The notes under the pieces are model-generated. The model was given only the letters and a program-made list of their open reading frames with translations. It made no database searches and was not told the DNA's origin. 64,000 nt of DNA from Jacaranda mimosifolia (Eukaryota; Streptophyta; Magnoliopsida; Lamiales; Bignoniaceae): the NCBI GenBank assembly GCA_018894105.1, contig CM032117.1, positions 37,924,501 through 37,988,500 on the forward strand, written 5' to 3'. Below, piece by piece: positions 34,226-46,905 of the stretch (the first letter of the stretch is position 1; each line of letters starts with the position of its first letter). A program made the translations under genes and the position numbers.

Positions 34226-35098
34226 CTCAACTACTAATTCAATTCACAATTATTGCCAAAAAAATAAAAAAATCAAACAAAATCATTCCAAATTGCTAAT
34301 AATAATATCACTAAAGCCTCAATCCAACATCTTGAAAAATTATTAGTTTCACTAAATAAATCCACCCAACTAAATTTCAATTTTCTCAAGAACTATTTGT
34401 AGCAACATATCCAACAATTCAATTCCACATTCAATTATATTCAATGTTTAGCTCAATGTGCCAATAATATAGTATTACTATTACCTCATATACTCAATGA
34501 GTACTTCCAAGCAATGCCCAAAAATCACATCTAAACATTCAACAATGCAAAATATGGCAAGATAAAACTTAAGGAATTCCAAAATATAAGATCAATGCCA
34601 TACTAAATTTTAGCCTAATCAAACAATGTGGTGGCAAACTCACACAAACCCGCAAGATTTTCATAAATTACTTTTTCTCCAACAATAAATCGTACTCCCC
34701 AAGATTCAAGTAAATAGTTGCATTCAAACTGCAAGACACCTAAATCCAAAGAAAATTTATACAAGAACCCAAGAAAACAACTTACTTTTTATGATATTAA
34801 AAGTACCAAGAAGACAGTTTAAGAGAGAGGGAAGATGGTGTGTTCGCCGGTGGGAATGGTTACTAGCGGTAAACGATGGTCGCTGGTGGTGGGTGGTTGA
34901 TGGATATGGTGAAGGTTGATGGTGGGTGATGGTAGAGAGGATAGGCTATGGTGAATGGGTTTTATAAGATAATAGAAATAGAGAAATAAGGGGGAAAGAA
35001 TAATGAGGGCTTGGGGCAGGGTGAAGGGTTTTAAAACCCAAAATTTCTTTTTCTCATTTTTTTAAAATTGTTCGTGCGGAGCCACGATGGGGCACAAG
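34226..35098 (-). other. A1 spacer before the extra ORF
   Basis: Non-coding. 34830-34950 is rich in GGTGG/GATGG words (CCA/TCA repeats on the minus strand), likely part of an untranslated leader of the extra ORF. The right edge is the C2 insertion. Confidence 0.5.
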
Positions 35099-37347
35099 TG
35101 TTGGAATAGTACCGAACAAGCCAATTAGATTGGCCTTGTAAAAGCTATTTCCTTGAAAAATAATATTGATTGAATGATATTCTTTAAATGGCCATCCTCA
35201 TCTTATGCGCTTTATTAATTCACTTGCATTTTGATGAAGCCCTTAGATCACTCTTGATTATGGGACTTAGTTCGATGACCATGGAATAAGTCTCATACAG
35301 TCGTGATCTTAAATCTTCCAAGTCATAGGATCTTATGAGATGGGACATCTAAGATTCGGATAAACTTGTACTAACGATGCATAAATCCAAGAGTTGGATA
35401 TTGCTCCGTTCTGTGAGGAACCATATGAGATATGGGTGCATGTTAGTGAGTTCTTGTTAGAGAACAAGGCACTAAAGGACAATCGGAAAATCCACTCGAT
35501 AGCCATAGAGGCAAATCGGTAGTGGCAAGTTCTCCGGCTTACGCTAGTGCATATTATTAGTCCTCTGACCTGAGGATCCATGGTAATTTTGCGTCTGGTC
35601 CTCATGCTTTGACTCTTCCTTGACCACTTAGGGGGTCTTTCAGGCTGAGATTGGGTATGAGTTACTTGGCATGGAGGTTTATGAGATCCAAGACGGAATC
35701 CGACTCCTCGCTTTTGTGAAAGGCGAGTGCATCTCCTATGTATTCTATAATGATCGATTCCAAAAAATCCTTGCGCAAAGTGGTGTGACAATTTAGAAAA
35801 GGAGTTTTTCAAAGATGAGGTCACACAAGGGAATCAAACATTGAGAAAAGAAGCATAGCATCGAAGCTATTAGGGAGCCGACAAATATCTTGCCCTAGGC
35901 CTCTTTTGGGAGATAGGAGACGGAAGGACCGTATTTGTATAGTAGCGTAGAGCCATAATGGTTCTCGAGAATGTTCATTTCATCCAATTAGTTAGGCTCC
36001 ATCGGCATAAAGTAGGACATCGACCACGGAGATTGGGTACTCTTCAATTAATGAAATTAATTGAATCAAGTCGATTAGTTTAAAAGTATTTTAAACTAAA
36101 ATAAATATGTGAAATTCAAAAGTCACAAGGAGTTGTAAGCCCATGTCCAATGAATGGTAGAACCTACTGGGTCACACACAAAAGCCAAATAGCTTCCTAT
36201 TTGATGGAGAAAAGATTTTTGAAGTGTAAGAAAATTATCTCCTAGTGGACTAATTTTGAGGTGCCAATTTTGAAGGTCAATTTTGGCTTGATTAATTCAA
36301 GTGTTAAATTAACCAATTAATTTGAGGAGTTAAATTAGACCAATAATTAAGAAGTTAATTATTTGGTGCCAATATGACCATCAATTGGTCAAGTTAACTT
36401 AAAGAGTTAAGTTAATAAAATTCAAGCTTAAAAGTTGAGCTTTTTTTACTTCAGAGTTAAGTCAAATGTTAACTAATTAAATTAAAGTATTTAATTTAAT
36501 TAATGGGAAGAAAACATTTTGGATGGAAAATTCAAATGAAATGTTCATTTGAATTAACATTTGAATTAACTTGAAATTAGATTTCAAATGTAATTAAAAT
36601 GCAAGTGAAATTCAAATTAGATCTAAATGTGCATTCGCCACCTTGGCAAATGCAAGTTGGTTGCCCCTTCTCCTCATGGGAGGCATGATGCCACCTTGGT
36701 ATCACACTTTTCAGCCTCTATATATAGATATAGAGAGAGCAAGGGCTGGTCTTTATGTCAAAAAGGCGTGAAGAATTAGATTCTCCACCATTCATTCCAA
36801 AATGCTTGCAAGCATTGCATTCATGTGTTGAAAGCTTTGCTCTCTTTTTCTTCTTCCCTATCTAAAATCTGCCTCCTCCACAACATATATCTTTCCTTAT
36901 TCCAACTTATAGGCTAGAGATTTTGGAAGATCTATTTGGTGTGTGGATCATATCAATAGAGGCAAACTAGTTTGTTTACTACAGTTTGGAGATCCACTTG
37001 CACAGACTCCAATTTGGCATTTTTCTCCAAGGAAATCTAGAAGGAATTTCAATCTGAATTTTTTAATGAGAGTTCCCCAAGGTGTCGAACAGCTCCAATA
37101 ATTTTTTTCGTGATTTTTGGAGGTGATTTGACAGTGGTAAAAATCGCTCCACTTCTGCTGCACATTTTTTGGCAGTTTCTGGATTGGTGAAAAGTTAACC
37201 TTATTTTCCTTAGATTTTGCAGTTCAAGGTAACTCTCTATCTAAATCTGAATCGTAGGCATGATTTGATCCTAGTTAGCTTATAAGCACTAGTTTATTAA
37301 GCATTTGAAGTTTTTATAATTGGATCCTAGTGCCTTACTAGCTTTCA
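35099..37347 (+). repeat. C2 5' LTR
   Basis: 2249 bp, TGTTGGAATAG to CTAGCTTTCA; a TATA-like CTATATATAGATATAG lies at about 36717-36732. About 10 percent different from the 3' LTR over the first 350 bases by hand count. Confidence 0.88.
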
Positions 37348-37349
37348 AG

Positions 37350-37362
37350 TGGTATCGAAGCC
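37350..37362 (+). other. C2 primer-binding site
   Basis: TGGTATCGAAGCC, two bases after the LTR, close to the initiator-methionine tRNA site TGGTATCAGAGC used by most plant copia elements. C1 has the site at 52948-52936 and C3 at 60907-60895, both minus. Confidence 0.82.
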
Positions 37363-39302
37363 TAAATCATGCTTAGATTTTGTTTTTTGTTGATGATTGA
37401 TTCATGTGATGGATTGATCATAATCACCAAATTCTCAATTCATATGATGGATTGGAGTGTTTGGATGATGTTCTGTGTGGCTCCTTGATTGATGAATTGA
37501 AAGCATGCTAATATGTGTTTTAAGTGTTCATTCATATGATTAGTATGTTTTAATTCATAGCTATTTATGATAAATGTTGATTTGCCATTCATTGATGTTA
37601 TAAGTTGATATAGCATGTTAAATTTGACCTTAATGTGTTGGTCATTTTTTGATCCAATGTGATTGGAGTTTTGTTGGAGATTTTTGAAGAATGCGATTCT
37701 TACTTAAACTTGATTTTTGAAGCTTGATTGAGCACTTAAATTTCCAGTTTTAAAATTTGTTTTAGATCTAGAAATTGGTATGTGTGATTTAATGTTTAGA
37801 AAGAGTTATAGAATTTTTGGTGCACAAAAGTTGAGCTAAAAATTGGCTTGACTAGCTTTTACCCCAAAACAGAGGCTGCAGGCCAGCCTTAGTGCAAGCT
37901 GGTAGAGCAGTGGCTCTGCACACCTAGCATGGACAGCAGCGCCCGGCTATCGGTTGGGCAGGTTTTGAGCTTGATTTTTGGCTCCTTAGTGGCTAGAAAT
38001 GATGTTAAATTATGTGTTATGGATGCACAAGTGTTGTGAAGCTCTCAATTTTATGTTTGACATTTTTCAAGCTCCTTAACTCTTGTTAAAGTTTATCTCC
38101 ATAAGTTGCATAAGTGTTATGCATGACCAATTATTTGTTAATTTTGATTAGCGTTTAATTGGTGGAATTAATTGTTAATTCTAGATTTGTTTATTGTTCA
38201 TTTAATTGTTGAATAGATGATAAATGAATGGGGATGATCATGAGCCTTTAATATTGATTTTATTTATTTCAAGTTGTTGAAATGGGTTGTATTAACTTGG
38301 GGCTTGCATGCCCCTTTATTTCTACCTTGTAAATGTTATGAGAGTAGAATCACTAGGAGTGAAGATTTCTTTCTCATGTAAAAGTTACATGGAGCAAAGA
38401 AGACCTTGGAGGTATGGAAACTTTTGAAGACCCATGAATGTATGGGATACAATCATTTAATAGCCAAATTTAATCAACCTACCTAAAACTAACTAGGTGG
38501 TGCACCTATGACTCTAAGTGCATCACTTGATTAGGCTTATGTCATCCTAACGTAGGAGGAAGCTAGGCGCATTTATTTATTTATGCTTTCGATATCCTAT
38601 TGATGTATGAGATGCATGTTTAGGATGTAGAAAACCTAAATAAGAAGATAAAATGGTGAGATCTTTGCAAGCAAAAACCTTCCACTTAGAATGTTTAAGT
38701 GTTTTTCAAAATATTAAGACAAAATGGATACAAATTAAAAGAGTTTTAATTAATCCAAGCCTTCTACCAATAGTATGTGGGTTGATGATGCTACCACCTT
38801 TGTGTGATATACATCCGGTAACGGGAGTCATACTTAGGTGGAAAGCTGTAACCATATGCTTTGCATGAGATGCACCTTTGATTTAAAAATACCCACACAT
38901 TATACACTCGGTCACGGGGAATTTTGTGGTGTCCATCTTGAATCAAAGTTTGATTGGTAGGTTTGACTTAACACTGAGTAATATAGAGGTCATCCATTAG
39001 GGGATCTACATGAAATGGTGAGGCAAAATATATCAAGAATTGTATGAGATGCAATTAGCAAATGTTGCTTACCTTTGGATTCCTCGTGGATATAAATCCG
39101 ATTACGGGGGTCCACTTGCAAGTCCTTGGGATCTTGATTCTCACTAGGAAATAAGATCTCCCAAATTCTTCTAGGGGGTTGAAGAATTTGATAAAATAGT
39201 GGGAGGAAAATATGCTTGAAAGACCATGAACATGTTTTAATATCAAATTCAATCAAATGCTTATTCTCTTTTTCGCCTTTGAGGATTTGTGAAATCTCAA
39301 GA
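37363..39302 (+). other. C2 leader with GC-rich island
   Basis: Untranslated leader of about 1.9 kb between PBS and gag, alignable with the leaders of C1 and C3. It is AT-rich except for an island at about 37866-37970, described in the findings. No protein is recognised in it. Confidence 0.72.
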
Positions 39303-40020
39303 ATCGCTTAATGTTCCACTCAATGTTATTTTGGAAACCAATAAACTAACTGGGCCAAACTTCCACGATTGACTTAACCTCAAAAATCGTTCGAGATTCC
39401 TAGAAGCGAATATATATCCTATATCAAGGTGCTCCTAAACCCATGTGGATTAAAGTAGATCAAGTGACACATGAAAAGTTCATGAATTGGGTTTAGGATC
39501 ATCCTATCCCATAGTCTCATGATGACATCTACTAACTTTAAAAGTCTCAAAGGTGCATGAATAGTACTTTGGTTAAAATTTACAAGAGTTGTAAAGCAAA
39601 CAAGGTATGAGAAGTTCATCTTGTCAAAAGAGATTTTTCAATCTAGAATGGATGTGAAGTCATGTATCATCGACTATGGTCTAAAGATGATTAGGCATGG
39701 AGAAGCTTTTTCTACTTGAATGTAGTGATGGACAATGATCTCCATGAGGATTCAATCCTTACATCCTTGCCGAGTTTTATTGATCAAAGTGTTGATCTAG
39801 AAGGAGACTACCATGACAAGGGCAAACCTTTGACACTTATTTCCTCCTCCAAGTCTATGGGCCCTAGGGGTGCTAGAAAAGGAGGTAAAAGGAAGAAAAG
39901 TTCTTCCTTCTAGGGAAAACAACAATTAAAGGTATTTTGAGGAGTCAAGAAGATTATAGAGGAAATAGTCGATATTATTTGTTTCTACTTTGGCTAGATA
40001 GGCCATTGGAAGCCATTATG
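39303..40020 (+). pseudogene. C2 gag, decayed
   Basis: The start codon region is mutated; ILETNKLTGPNFHD is recognisable at 39328-39370, then heavy degeneration. The end is clearer: VMDNDLHEDSILTSLPSF (39725 on), a shortened NFNMSK region, and SSKSMGPRGARKGGKRKKSS to 39913, then a zinc-knuckle remnant (CFYFG..GHWK) around 39980-40020. Confidence 0.78.
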
Positions 40021-41400
40021 CAAGGAATGCCTTGCAACCCTTTAGAAGGGTATGTACTTTATTGAAGTGCATTTAAGGATAAATTCTTCCTCATGGATAT
40101 ATGATATCGCATGTGGTTTTTATCTTTATAAGACGTTACGAAGAATAAGAAAGAAGAATAAAACTAAGTGATGTGGATATGATCCACCGCCTTGGCTCAA
40201 GAGCAAGAGTTGTGACCAAAGCCAAAGGCGTATAATAAGTTGGACTTAGGGAACTGCATAATTGTATTGAACCTTTGCTATTGTGTGCCATATATTGTTG
40301 AGAACATTATTTCAAATTCCCATTTTGGATAGTGAAGGATTTGATCCTTCTATATCAAATGGGAAATTGAAGGTATTAAAGAATGGATTCTTTAATTGCT
40401 TATGGTACACTTAACAAAGGATTATACATATTAGATTCTCAACCATCACTAATCCACTTTCAACAAAGTAAGAAAATTAGATATCCAAGGAAATGCCATG
40501 TTATGACATGCAAGATTTGAGCATATTTCTAAAAATAAGATGAGCAAGTTAGAAGCTCTTAAAGTACTAAATGTTAGTAGCATTGAGGAACTTCCTACTC
40601 ATAAATCTTGTTTAAAGGGAAAAATGACCGAGGCTCCTTTTGTAGGACAAAGGAAGCACTCCACAAGTCTTTTGGATTGGATCCATACAGATGTTTGTAA
40701 ACAACTAAGAGTTAGTGGGAGAGGAGGCTATTCCTGCTTCATCACCTTCACCGATGATTATAGTCGGTTCGGGCATGTGTATCTTATGAAGTACAAGTCC
40801 AAAGCCTTTGAAATGTTCAAAGTGTGTAGGAATGAAGTGGAAAAGCAATTAGGTATAAGTATTAAAGCTCTTCAATCGAATCGAGAAGGAGAATACTTGA
40901 GCACTGAATTCTTGGATTACCTAAGAGAGAAAGGGATTCTCTTACAATGGACTCCACCCAGCACACCCCAATATAATGGAGAAGCCGAAAGGAGAAAACA
41001 TACCTTGTTGGACATGGTACGTTCTATGTTAAGCTTCTTCGATGTGCTTATATCCTTTTGGGATACGCCTTTTTGACGACAGTAAAGTTAATAAGTTTAG
41101 TACCTTCAAAGTTGGGGCCAAAATACCATATGAGATATGTCATGGCAAAGTACCCTCTTACCAATATATCAAGGTTTCGGGATCTCCCACCTACGTGAGA
41201 CGAACAATGGGAGACAAGTTGGATAGTAGATCCACTTTGTGCAAGTTTGTGGGATACCCTAGAGAATCTATGGGTTACTATTTCTATGATCCCTCCTAAC
41301 AAAAGGTGTTTGTTTCGAGGAACATTGCCTTTTTAGAAAAGGAATTTCTATAAGATAGTAAAAGGCATTGTTGTTGAACTTGGTGAAGTTCAAAATGATC
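40021..41400 (+). pseudogene. C2 protease and integrase, decayed
   Basis: Protease remnant IYDIACGF near 40098. The integrase is open from 40540 to 41076: CLKGKMTEAPFVGQ, first catalytic aspartate in WIHTDVCK (about 40680), SCFITFTDDYSRFGHVYLMK, then QSNREGEYLSTEF (from 40873), where the second catalytic aspartate is asparagine (codon AAT at 40879-40881), and the glutamate in NGEAERRK (about 40980). A shift at about 41070 leads to KVSGSPTYVRR and CKFVGYPRESMGYYFYD (41160-41295). Confidence 0.87.
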
Positions 41401-42790
41401 ATCAAATCCCACAAGCGATAGAAACAAATATATATATCAAAGAACCTTGCACACAACCTCTGAGAAGGTTGGACCAAATCAAGAAGCAACCTGAAAGGTT
41501 TAGATTCCTTCATGAAACGGGCCAATCGGATAGTGATCCAAAAACCTATGAGGAAGCTATGTTGGATATAGACTCGGGACAATGGCTTAAAGCTATGACA
41601 TCCAAAATGGACTCTATGTACTTCAACAAAGTATGGACTTTAGTAGATCCACCAAAGGGAATAGTTCCCGTCGGTTGCAAGTGGATCTATAAGCAAAAGC
41701 TCGGAGTAGATGGGAAGTGGGGACTTTTAAGGCGCGACTAGTAGCAAAAGGTTACACTCAAAGACCCAGTACCAATTTTGAGGAAACCTTTTCACCAGTT
41801 GCAATGCCTAAGTCCATTCAGATCCTACTTGCCATAGTCGCATATTATGAATATGAGATATGGCAAATGGATGTGAAAACTGCTTTCCTCAATGGAGACA
41901 TTGAAAAAGAAATCTATAAATAGCAACTACAAGGTTTTACATCCAAGGGGAGTGAACAAAAGGTTTGCAAACTCCAGAGATCCATTTATGGACTCAAGCA
42001 AGCATCTCGAAGCTGGAACATACATTTTGACAAAATGGTCAAATCTTTTAGCTTTGTCAAGAATGTATATGAACCATATGTGTATAAGAAGGCTAGTAGG
42101 AATAGTGTACAATTTATTATGTTTTATGTCGATGACATCCTTCTCATTGGGAATGAGGTAGGAATGTTAGAGTGTACTAAAGCGTGGTTATTTGCACAAT
42201 TCTTCATAAACGATTTGGGAGAAAGCATCTTACGTATTAGGAATACATATTTATAGAGATAGATCTCGGAGGATGCTGGGGCTATCCCAAATCCCGTACA
42301 TTGACTAGATACTAAAGAGGTTTAGTATGGAAGAATCCAAGAAAGGATTCCTTCCCATAGGACATGGCATTCGACTCTCCAAGTCTATGGCCCCTAAGAC
42401 TGAAAAAAAGAGACAAAGGATGTCCCACATACCTTATGCCTCTACTATCGGTAGCATAAGTAGTTCAATGTACAAGACCAGATGTGGCACACTCACTAAA
42501 GTGTTACGAGTAGGTTCCAATCTAATCCTAGTTAGAGTCACTAGATAGCTATTAAAACAATCCTTGAGTACTTGAGAAAGACTAAGGATTTGTTTTTGGT
42601 ACATAGTAATAGAAAATTGAAACTCGAAGGATTTTTGGATTTAAGTTTCCAATCCGATGTAGATAACCTAAAATCCATTCATGGATTTATATCTTACCTT
42701 AATGGTGGCATGGTAAGTTGGAAGAGTTCCAACAAGACACCACAGCCAAGAAAACCACAAAAGAAGGTGCTTAGATAAAAACTTCATCCA
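41401..42790 (+). pseudogene. C2 reverse transcriptase and RNase H, decayed
   Basis: EEAMLDIDSGQWLKAM (41549 on), VDPPKG, VGCKWIYKQKLG, then a shift at 41717 to TFKARLVAKGYTQRP, FEETFSPVAMPKSIQ, IWQMDVKTAFLNGDIE. A TAG stop precedes LQGF; LQRSIYGLKQASR follows in another frame. The active site YVDD is intact at 42125-42136 (FYVDDILLIGNE). RNase H remnants: LVHSNRKLKLEGFLDLSFQSD (42593 on) and GGMVSWKSSNK; the DSTTEAEY block is deleted or scrambled. Confidence 0.87.
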
Positions 42791-43060
42791 AGAGTTGGAT
42801 ATAGTACCTAGGGTACATGAGCCCACGGTTGTCGTTGGAAGACAATTTTAGACTTGAGCCAAGATCTCATTAGTAACCCAAACATAGTAAATGCATTATC
42901 ATTTGATATATGATATCAAATTGATGGGGGTGACAACTGAGTGGACAAAGTTGCCTCATAAGAGAATTTAGCAAAACCACTGTCTAAAACCCTAAAAGCA
43001 AAAGGTCTTTAAAGAACATCTTGAAAAGATGGGTCTCAAGGCCATAGGGCATTGGCTTTA
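42791..43060 (+). other. C2 pol tail
   Basis: Degenerate end of RNase H and 3' untranslated stretch with no clear reading frame, up to the PPT. Confidence 0.5.
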
Positions 43061-43075
43061 GGGCAAGTGGGAGAT
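43061..43075 (+). other. C2 polypurine tract
   Basis: GGGCAAGTGGGAGAT immediately before the 3' LTR. Confidence 0.8.
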
Positions 43076-45292
43076 AGTTAGAATAGTGCCCGACAAGCCA
43101 GTTACATTGGCATTGTAAAAGCTATTTCCTTGATTAAATGATATTCTTTATATGGCCATCTTCATCTTATGCTCTTTATTACTTCACTTGCATTTGGATG
43201 AAGCCCTTAGATCACTCCTAACTATGGGACTTGGTTTTATGACTATGGAATAAGTCTCACACGGTCATGATCTTAAATCTTCCCAAGTCATAGGATCTTA
43301 TGAGACGGGGAATCTAAGATCCGGATAAACTTGTACTAACGATGCATAAATCTCAGAGTTGGATATTGTTCCGTTCCATGAGCAACCGTATGAGATATGG
43401 GTGCTTGTTAGATAAAGGCATTGAAAGCCCACCGGAGAATCCACTAGATAGCCATAGTGGTAAGTCGGTAGTGGCAAGTTCTCCAACTTATGCTAGTGCA
43501 TATTATTAGTCATTTGACTTGAGGATCCATGGTACCTTATGTCTGGTCCTCATGCTTTGACTCCTCCTTGACCACTTAGCAAGTCTTTCGGGTTGAGGTT
43601 AGGTATGAGCTACTTGTCATGGAGGTTTATGAGATCCAAGATGGAATCCAACTCCTCGCGTTTGTGAAGAGCGAGTGCATCTCCTATGTATTCTATAATG
43701 ATCGATTCCAAGAAATCCTTGCGCAAGGTGGTGTGACAATTTGGAAAAGGAGTTTTCCAAAGGTGAGGTCACACAAGGGAATCGAACATTAAGAATAGAA
43801 GCATAGCATCGAGGCTATTAAGGAGCCGACAAATATCTTGCCCTAGGCTTCTTTTGGAAGATAAGAAACAAAAGGACCGTATTTACACAGTATACATAGA
43901 GCTACATAGTTCTCTAGAACATTAATTTTGGCCAATTAGTTGGGCTCCAGGGGCTTGAGGTTGGACATCGACCATGAAAATTGGGTACTCTTCAATTAAT
44001 GAGAATAATTGAATCGAGTATATTAGTTTAAAAGTGTTTTAAACTAAAATGAATATGTGATATTCAAAAGTCACACAGAGTTGTGAGCCCATGTCCAATG
44101 AATGGTAGAACCTATTGGGTCACTCACAAAAACCAAATAGCTTCCTATTTGATGGAGAAAATATTTTCTAAGTGTTAGAAAATTATCTCCTAGTGGACCG
44201 ATTTTGAGGTGCCAATTTTGAAGGTCAATTTTGGCTTGATTAATTTAAGTGTTAAATTAATCAATTAATTTAAGGATTTAAATTAGATTAATAATTAAGA
44301 AGTTATATATTTGATGCCAATACAACCATCAATTGGTCAAGTTAACTTAAAGAGTTAAGTTAACAAAATTCAAGCTTAAGAGTTGAGCTTATTTGAATTA
44401 AGAGTTAAGTCAAAGGTTAGTTAATTAAATTAAAGTGTTTAATTTAATTAATGGGAAGAACACGTATTTGAGGGAAAATTAAAATGAAATGTTCATTTGA
44501 ATTAGTATTTTAATTAACTTGAAATTAGATTTCAAATATAATTAAAATGCAAGTGAAATTCAAAGTAGATTTGAATTTGCATTTGTTACCATGGCAAATG
44601 CAAATTGGCCGCCCCTTCTCCTCATGGGAGGTGTGATGCCACCTTGGCATAACACTTTCCAGCCTCTATATATAAATATAGAGAGAGAAGGTTGGTCATT
44701 AGGTCAAAAAGGTGTGAAGTATTAGATTCTCCACCATTCCCTCCAAAATTCTTGCAAACATTGCATTCATGTGTTGAAAGCTTTGCTCTCTTATTCTTCT
44801 TCCCTATCTAAAATTGGCCTCCACCATAGCATATCTCTAGCCTTATTCCAGCTTATAGGCTAGATATTTTGGAAGATCTATTTGGTGTGTGGATCATATC
44901 AATAGAGGCAAACTAGTTTGTTTGCTACGGTTTCGAGATCCACTTGCACAAAGTCTGATTTGGCGATTTTCTCCAGGGAGATCCAGAAAGCTTTTCAGTC
45001 TGAATTTTTTACTGAGAGTTCCCCAAGGTGTTGATCAGCTCCAATAATTGTTTCCTGATTTTTGGAGGTGATTTGATGGTGGTAAAAATCACTCCACTCC
45101 CGCTGCGCATTTTCTAGCAGTTTCAGGATTGGTGAAAAGTTCACCTCATTCTCCTTGGATTTTGCATTCCAAGGTAACACTCTATCTAAATCTAAATATT
45201 AGGCATGATTTGATCCTAGTTAGCATGTAAGCACTAGTTTATTAAGCGTTTGAAGTTTTTATAATTGGATCTTAGTGCCTTACTAGCTTTCA
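43076..45292 (+). repeat. C2 3' LTR
   Basis: 2217 bp. Its start AGTTAGAATAG corresponds to TGTTGGAATAG, so the terminal TG is mutated; it ends CTAGCTTTCA as the 5' LTR does. Confidence 0.87.
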
Positions 45293-45826
45293 ATAGGTTG
45301 TTTTCGCCCTAGCGCATGGTAATCTGCCTGTTGCCGTGACGCTTTGCGCAGGGGCGCAAAATTATTGTGCCTTGGTGTAGGGCTCACTAGAACAGCACCC
45401 CCTGCCTTGCATCGGGGTGCGAATATCTTGTGCCCTAGCACAAGGCATTTTGGAAGCAAAATAATTTTACGCCCTTGCACTGCGGCATGAATGTCTTGCG
45501 CCCTAGCGCAAGGCATTATGGAATGGGCATAACTTATACGCTCTTGCCCCCTAACGCAAGGCTTACTGCTTGCACCATTTTTTTTTTTTTTTTTGAATTT
45601 TTAACAAAAGGAAAAGGTTAAGCACTAGATCATAAATAAATAAAATGAGAAATAAAAATAAATAAATAAATAAACATTACAACTATAAATAAACAAATAA
45701 ATAAATAAAGTTGCCTATCAATAAGCGCCTAATTTATAGTCATCGACTTGACTTTTTCAGGCATTATTCAGCATCAACCAAGGTGAGTGTGCATTGTTGG
45801 CTGTCAAAATTACCTCCCCAATAGTG
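45293..45826 (-). other. A1 spacer after integrase with palindromic CCCTAGCGC motifs
   Basis: GC-rich 45301-45570 with four palindromic words at 45301-45316, 45428-45443, 45496-45511 and 45544-45559, e.g. TTGCGCCCTAGCGCAA. A poly-T run (45579-45594) and AAAT repeats (45650-45710) follow. A minus-strand open frame over the repeats (45516-45283) is a by-product of the repeat, not a recognised protein. Confidence 0.68.
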
Positions 45827-46905
45827 TTATCCGTTCACCTTAAACTTTCTATTTGTTCCTTCATCTTCCAACTCCACTGCTCCATAGGGAAAAACTTCAT
45901 TGATGCGAAATGGCCCTGACCAACATGATTTGAGTTTTCTTGGAAACAACTTCAAATGAGAATTAAATAACAAAAAATGTTGTCCAGGTTCAAAATGACG
46001 CTCTAAAATTTCTCTATCATGCCACTTCTTTGTCTTTTCCTTATACAGCTTAGCATTCCACTGCAATAACCTTTTATCCCCACAGCTTGAGAGTCAAAAA
46101 TCAAATTTCTTATAGCCCAGTAAGCATTGTGTTCCAATTCTACTGGTAGGTGGCATGCTTTCCCAAACACTAATTTGTAAGGCGACAACCTAATGGGAGT
46201 TTTATAAGTTGTCCTATATGCCTACAATGCATTATCTAGCCTCTTTGACTAATCTTTTCTAGTGGCACTTACTGGTTTCTCCAAAATTCTTTTAATTTCC
46301 CTATTTGATACTCCGACTTGACCACTTGTTTGTGGATGATAAGCTGTGGCAATTTTGTATTTAACTCCGTATTTAGCTAATAGAGCATCAAAATATCTAT
46401 TACGAAAATGCCTTCCCCCATCACTAATAATAGCTCTAAGTGTCCCAAAATGAGTAAAAATATTCTTTTTCAAAATTTTTATTACAACCTTAGAGTCATT
46501 AGTTGGTAGAGCAATAGCTTCTACCCATTTGGAGATATAATCAACTGCCACAAAAATATAGAGATTCCCAATGGATGGCACAAAAGGACCCATAAAATCA
46601 ATATCCCACACATGAAATAGCTCAACTTCTAATATTGCATTTAAAGGCATCTCATTTTTTTTGGAAATATATTTCCTACTCTTTGACACCTATCACAATA
46701 TGCAACAAAAGTATGAGTATCTTCAAATAAAGTAGGCCAATAAAAACTTGACTGAAGAACCTTTGTTGCAGTGCGATCACTTTGATAACAACCTTCATAT
46801 GAGGATGAATGACAATGCTCCAGTATGCTCCTCACTTTTTCTTCTGAGATACAACGCCTTAGTATCTGATCTAGACAAATTGTAAATAGGAATGGCTAGT
46901 CTGAG
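45827..46905 (-). pseudogene. A1 integrase
   Basis: Minus strand. Zinc-binding part at 46835-46641 (HCHSSSYEGC, FYWPTLFED, YCDRCQ), then a shift into the core 46689-46249: [66 protein letters not shown]. Athila relatives have QVEVSNRE; here the catalytic glutamate is glycine (GGA, minus-strand codon at 46314-46312). The C-terminal part (LSPYKLVFGKACHLPVELEH; RHFEPGQHFLLFNSHLKLFP; WSGPFRI) runs to 45827 with stops. Confidence 0.88.

Larger units (their letters stand above)
35099..45292 (+). mobile_element. C2: Ty1/copia retrotransposon, inserted in A1
   Basis: Plus-strand element of the same family as C1: LTRs 35099-37347 and 43076-45292, Met-tRNA-type PBS, leader about 1.9 kb, gag, protease, integrase, reverse transcriptase, RNase H, PPT. 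Flanks read ACAAG (35094-35098) and ATAGG (45293-45297); both derive from ACAGG by one transition each, so a decayed TSD is plausible. Stops and shifts throughout. Confidence 0.9.

Noticed and set aside
45283..45516. Repetitive 77-codon frame with CARAQDIH-like units
   Set aside because: Its repeats come from the palindromic GC-rich spacer; no family and no conserved start.
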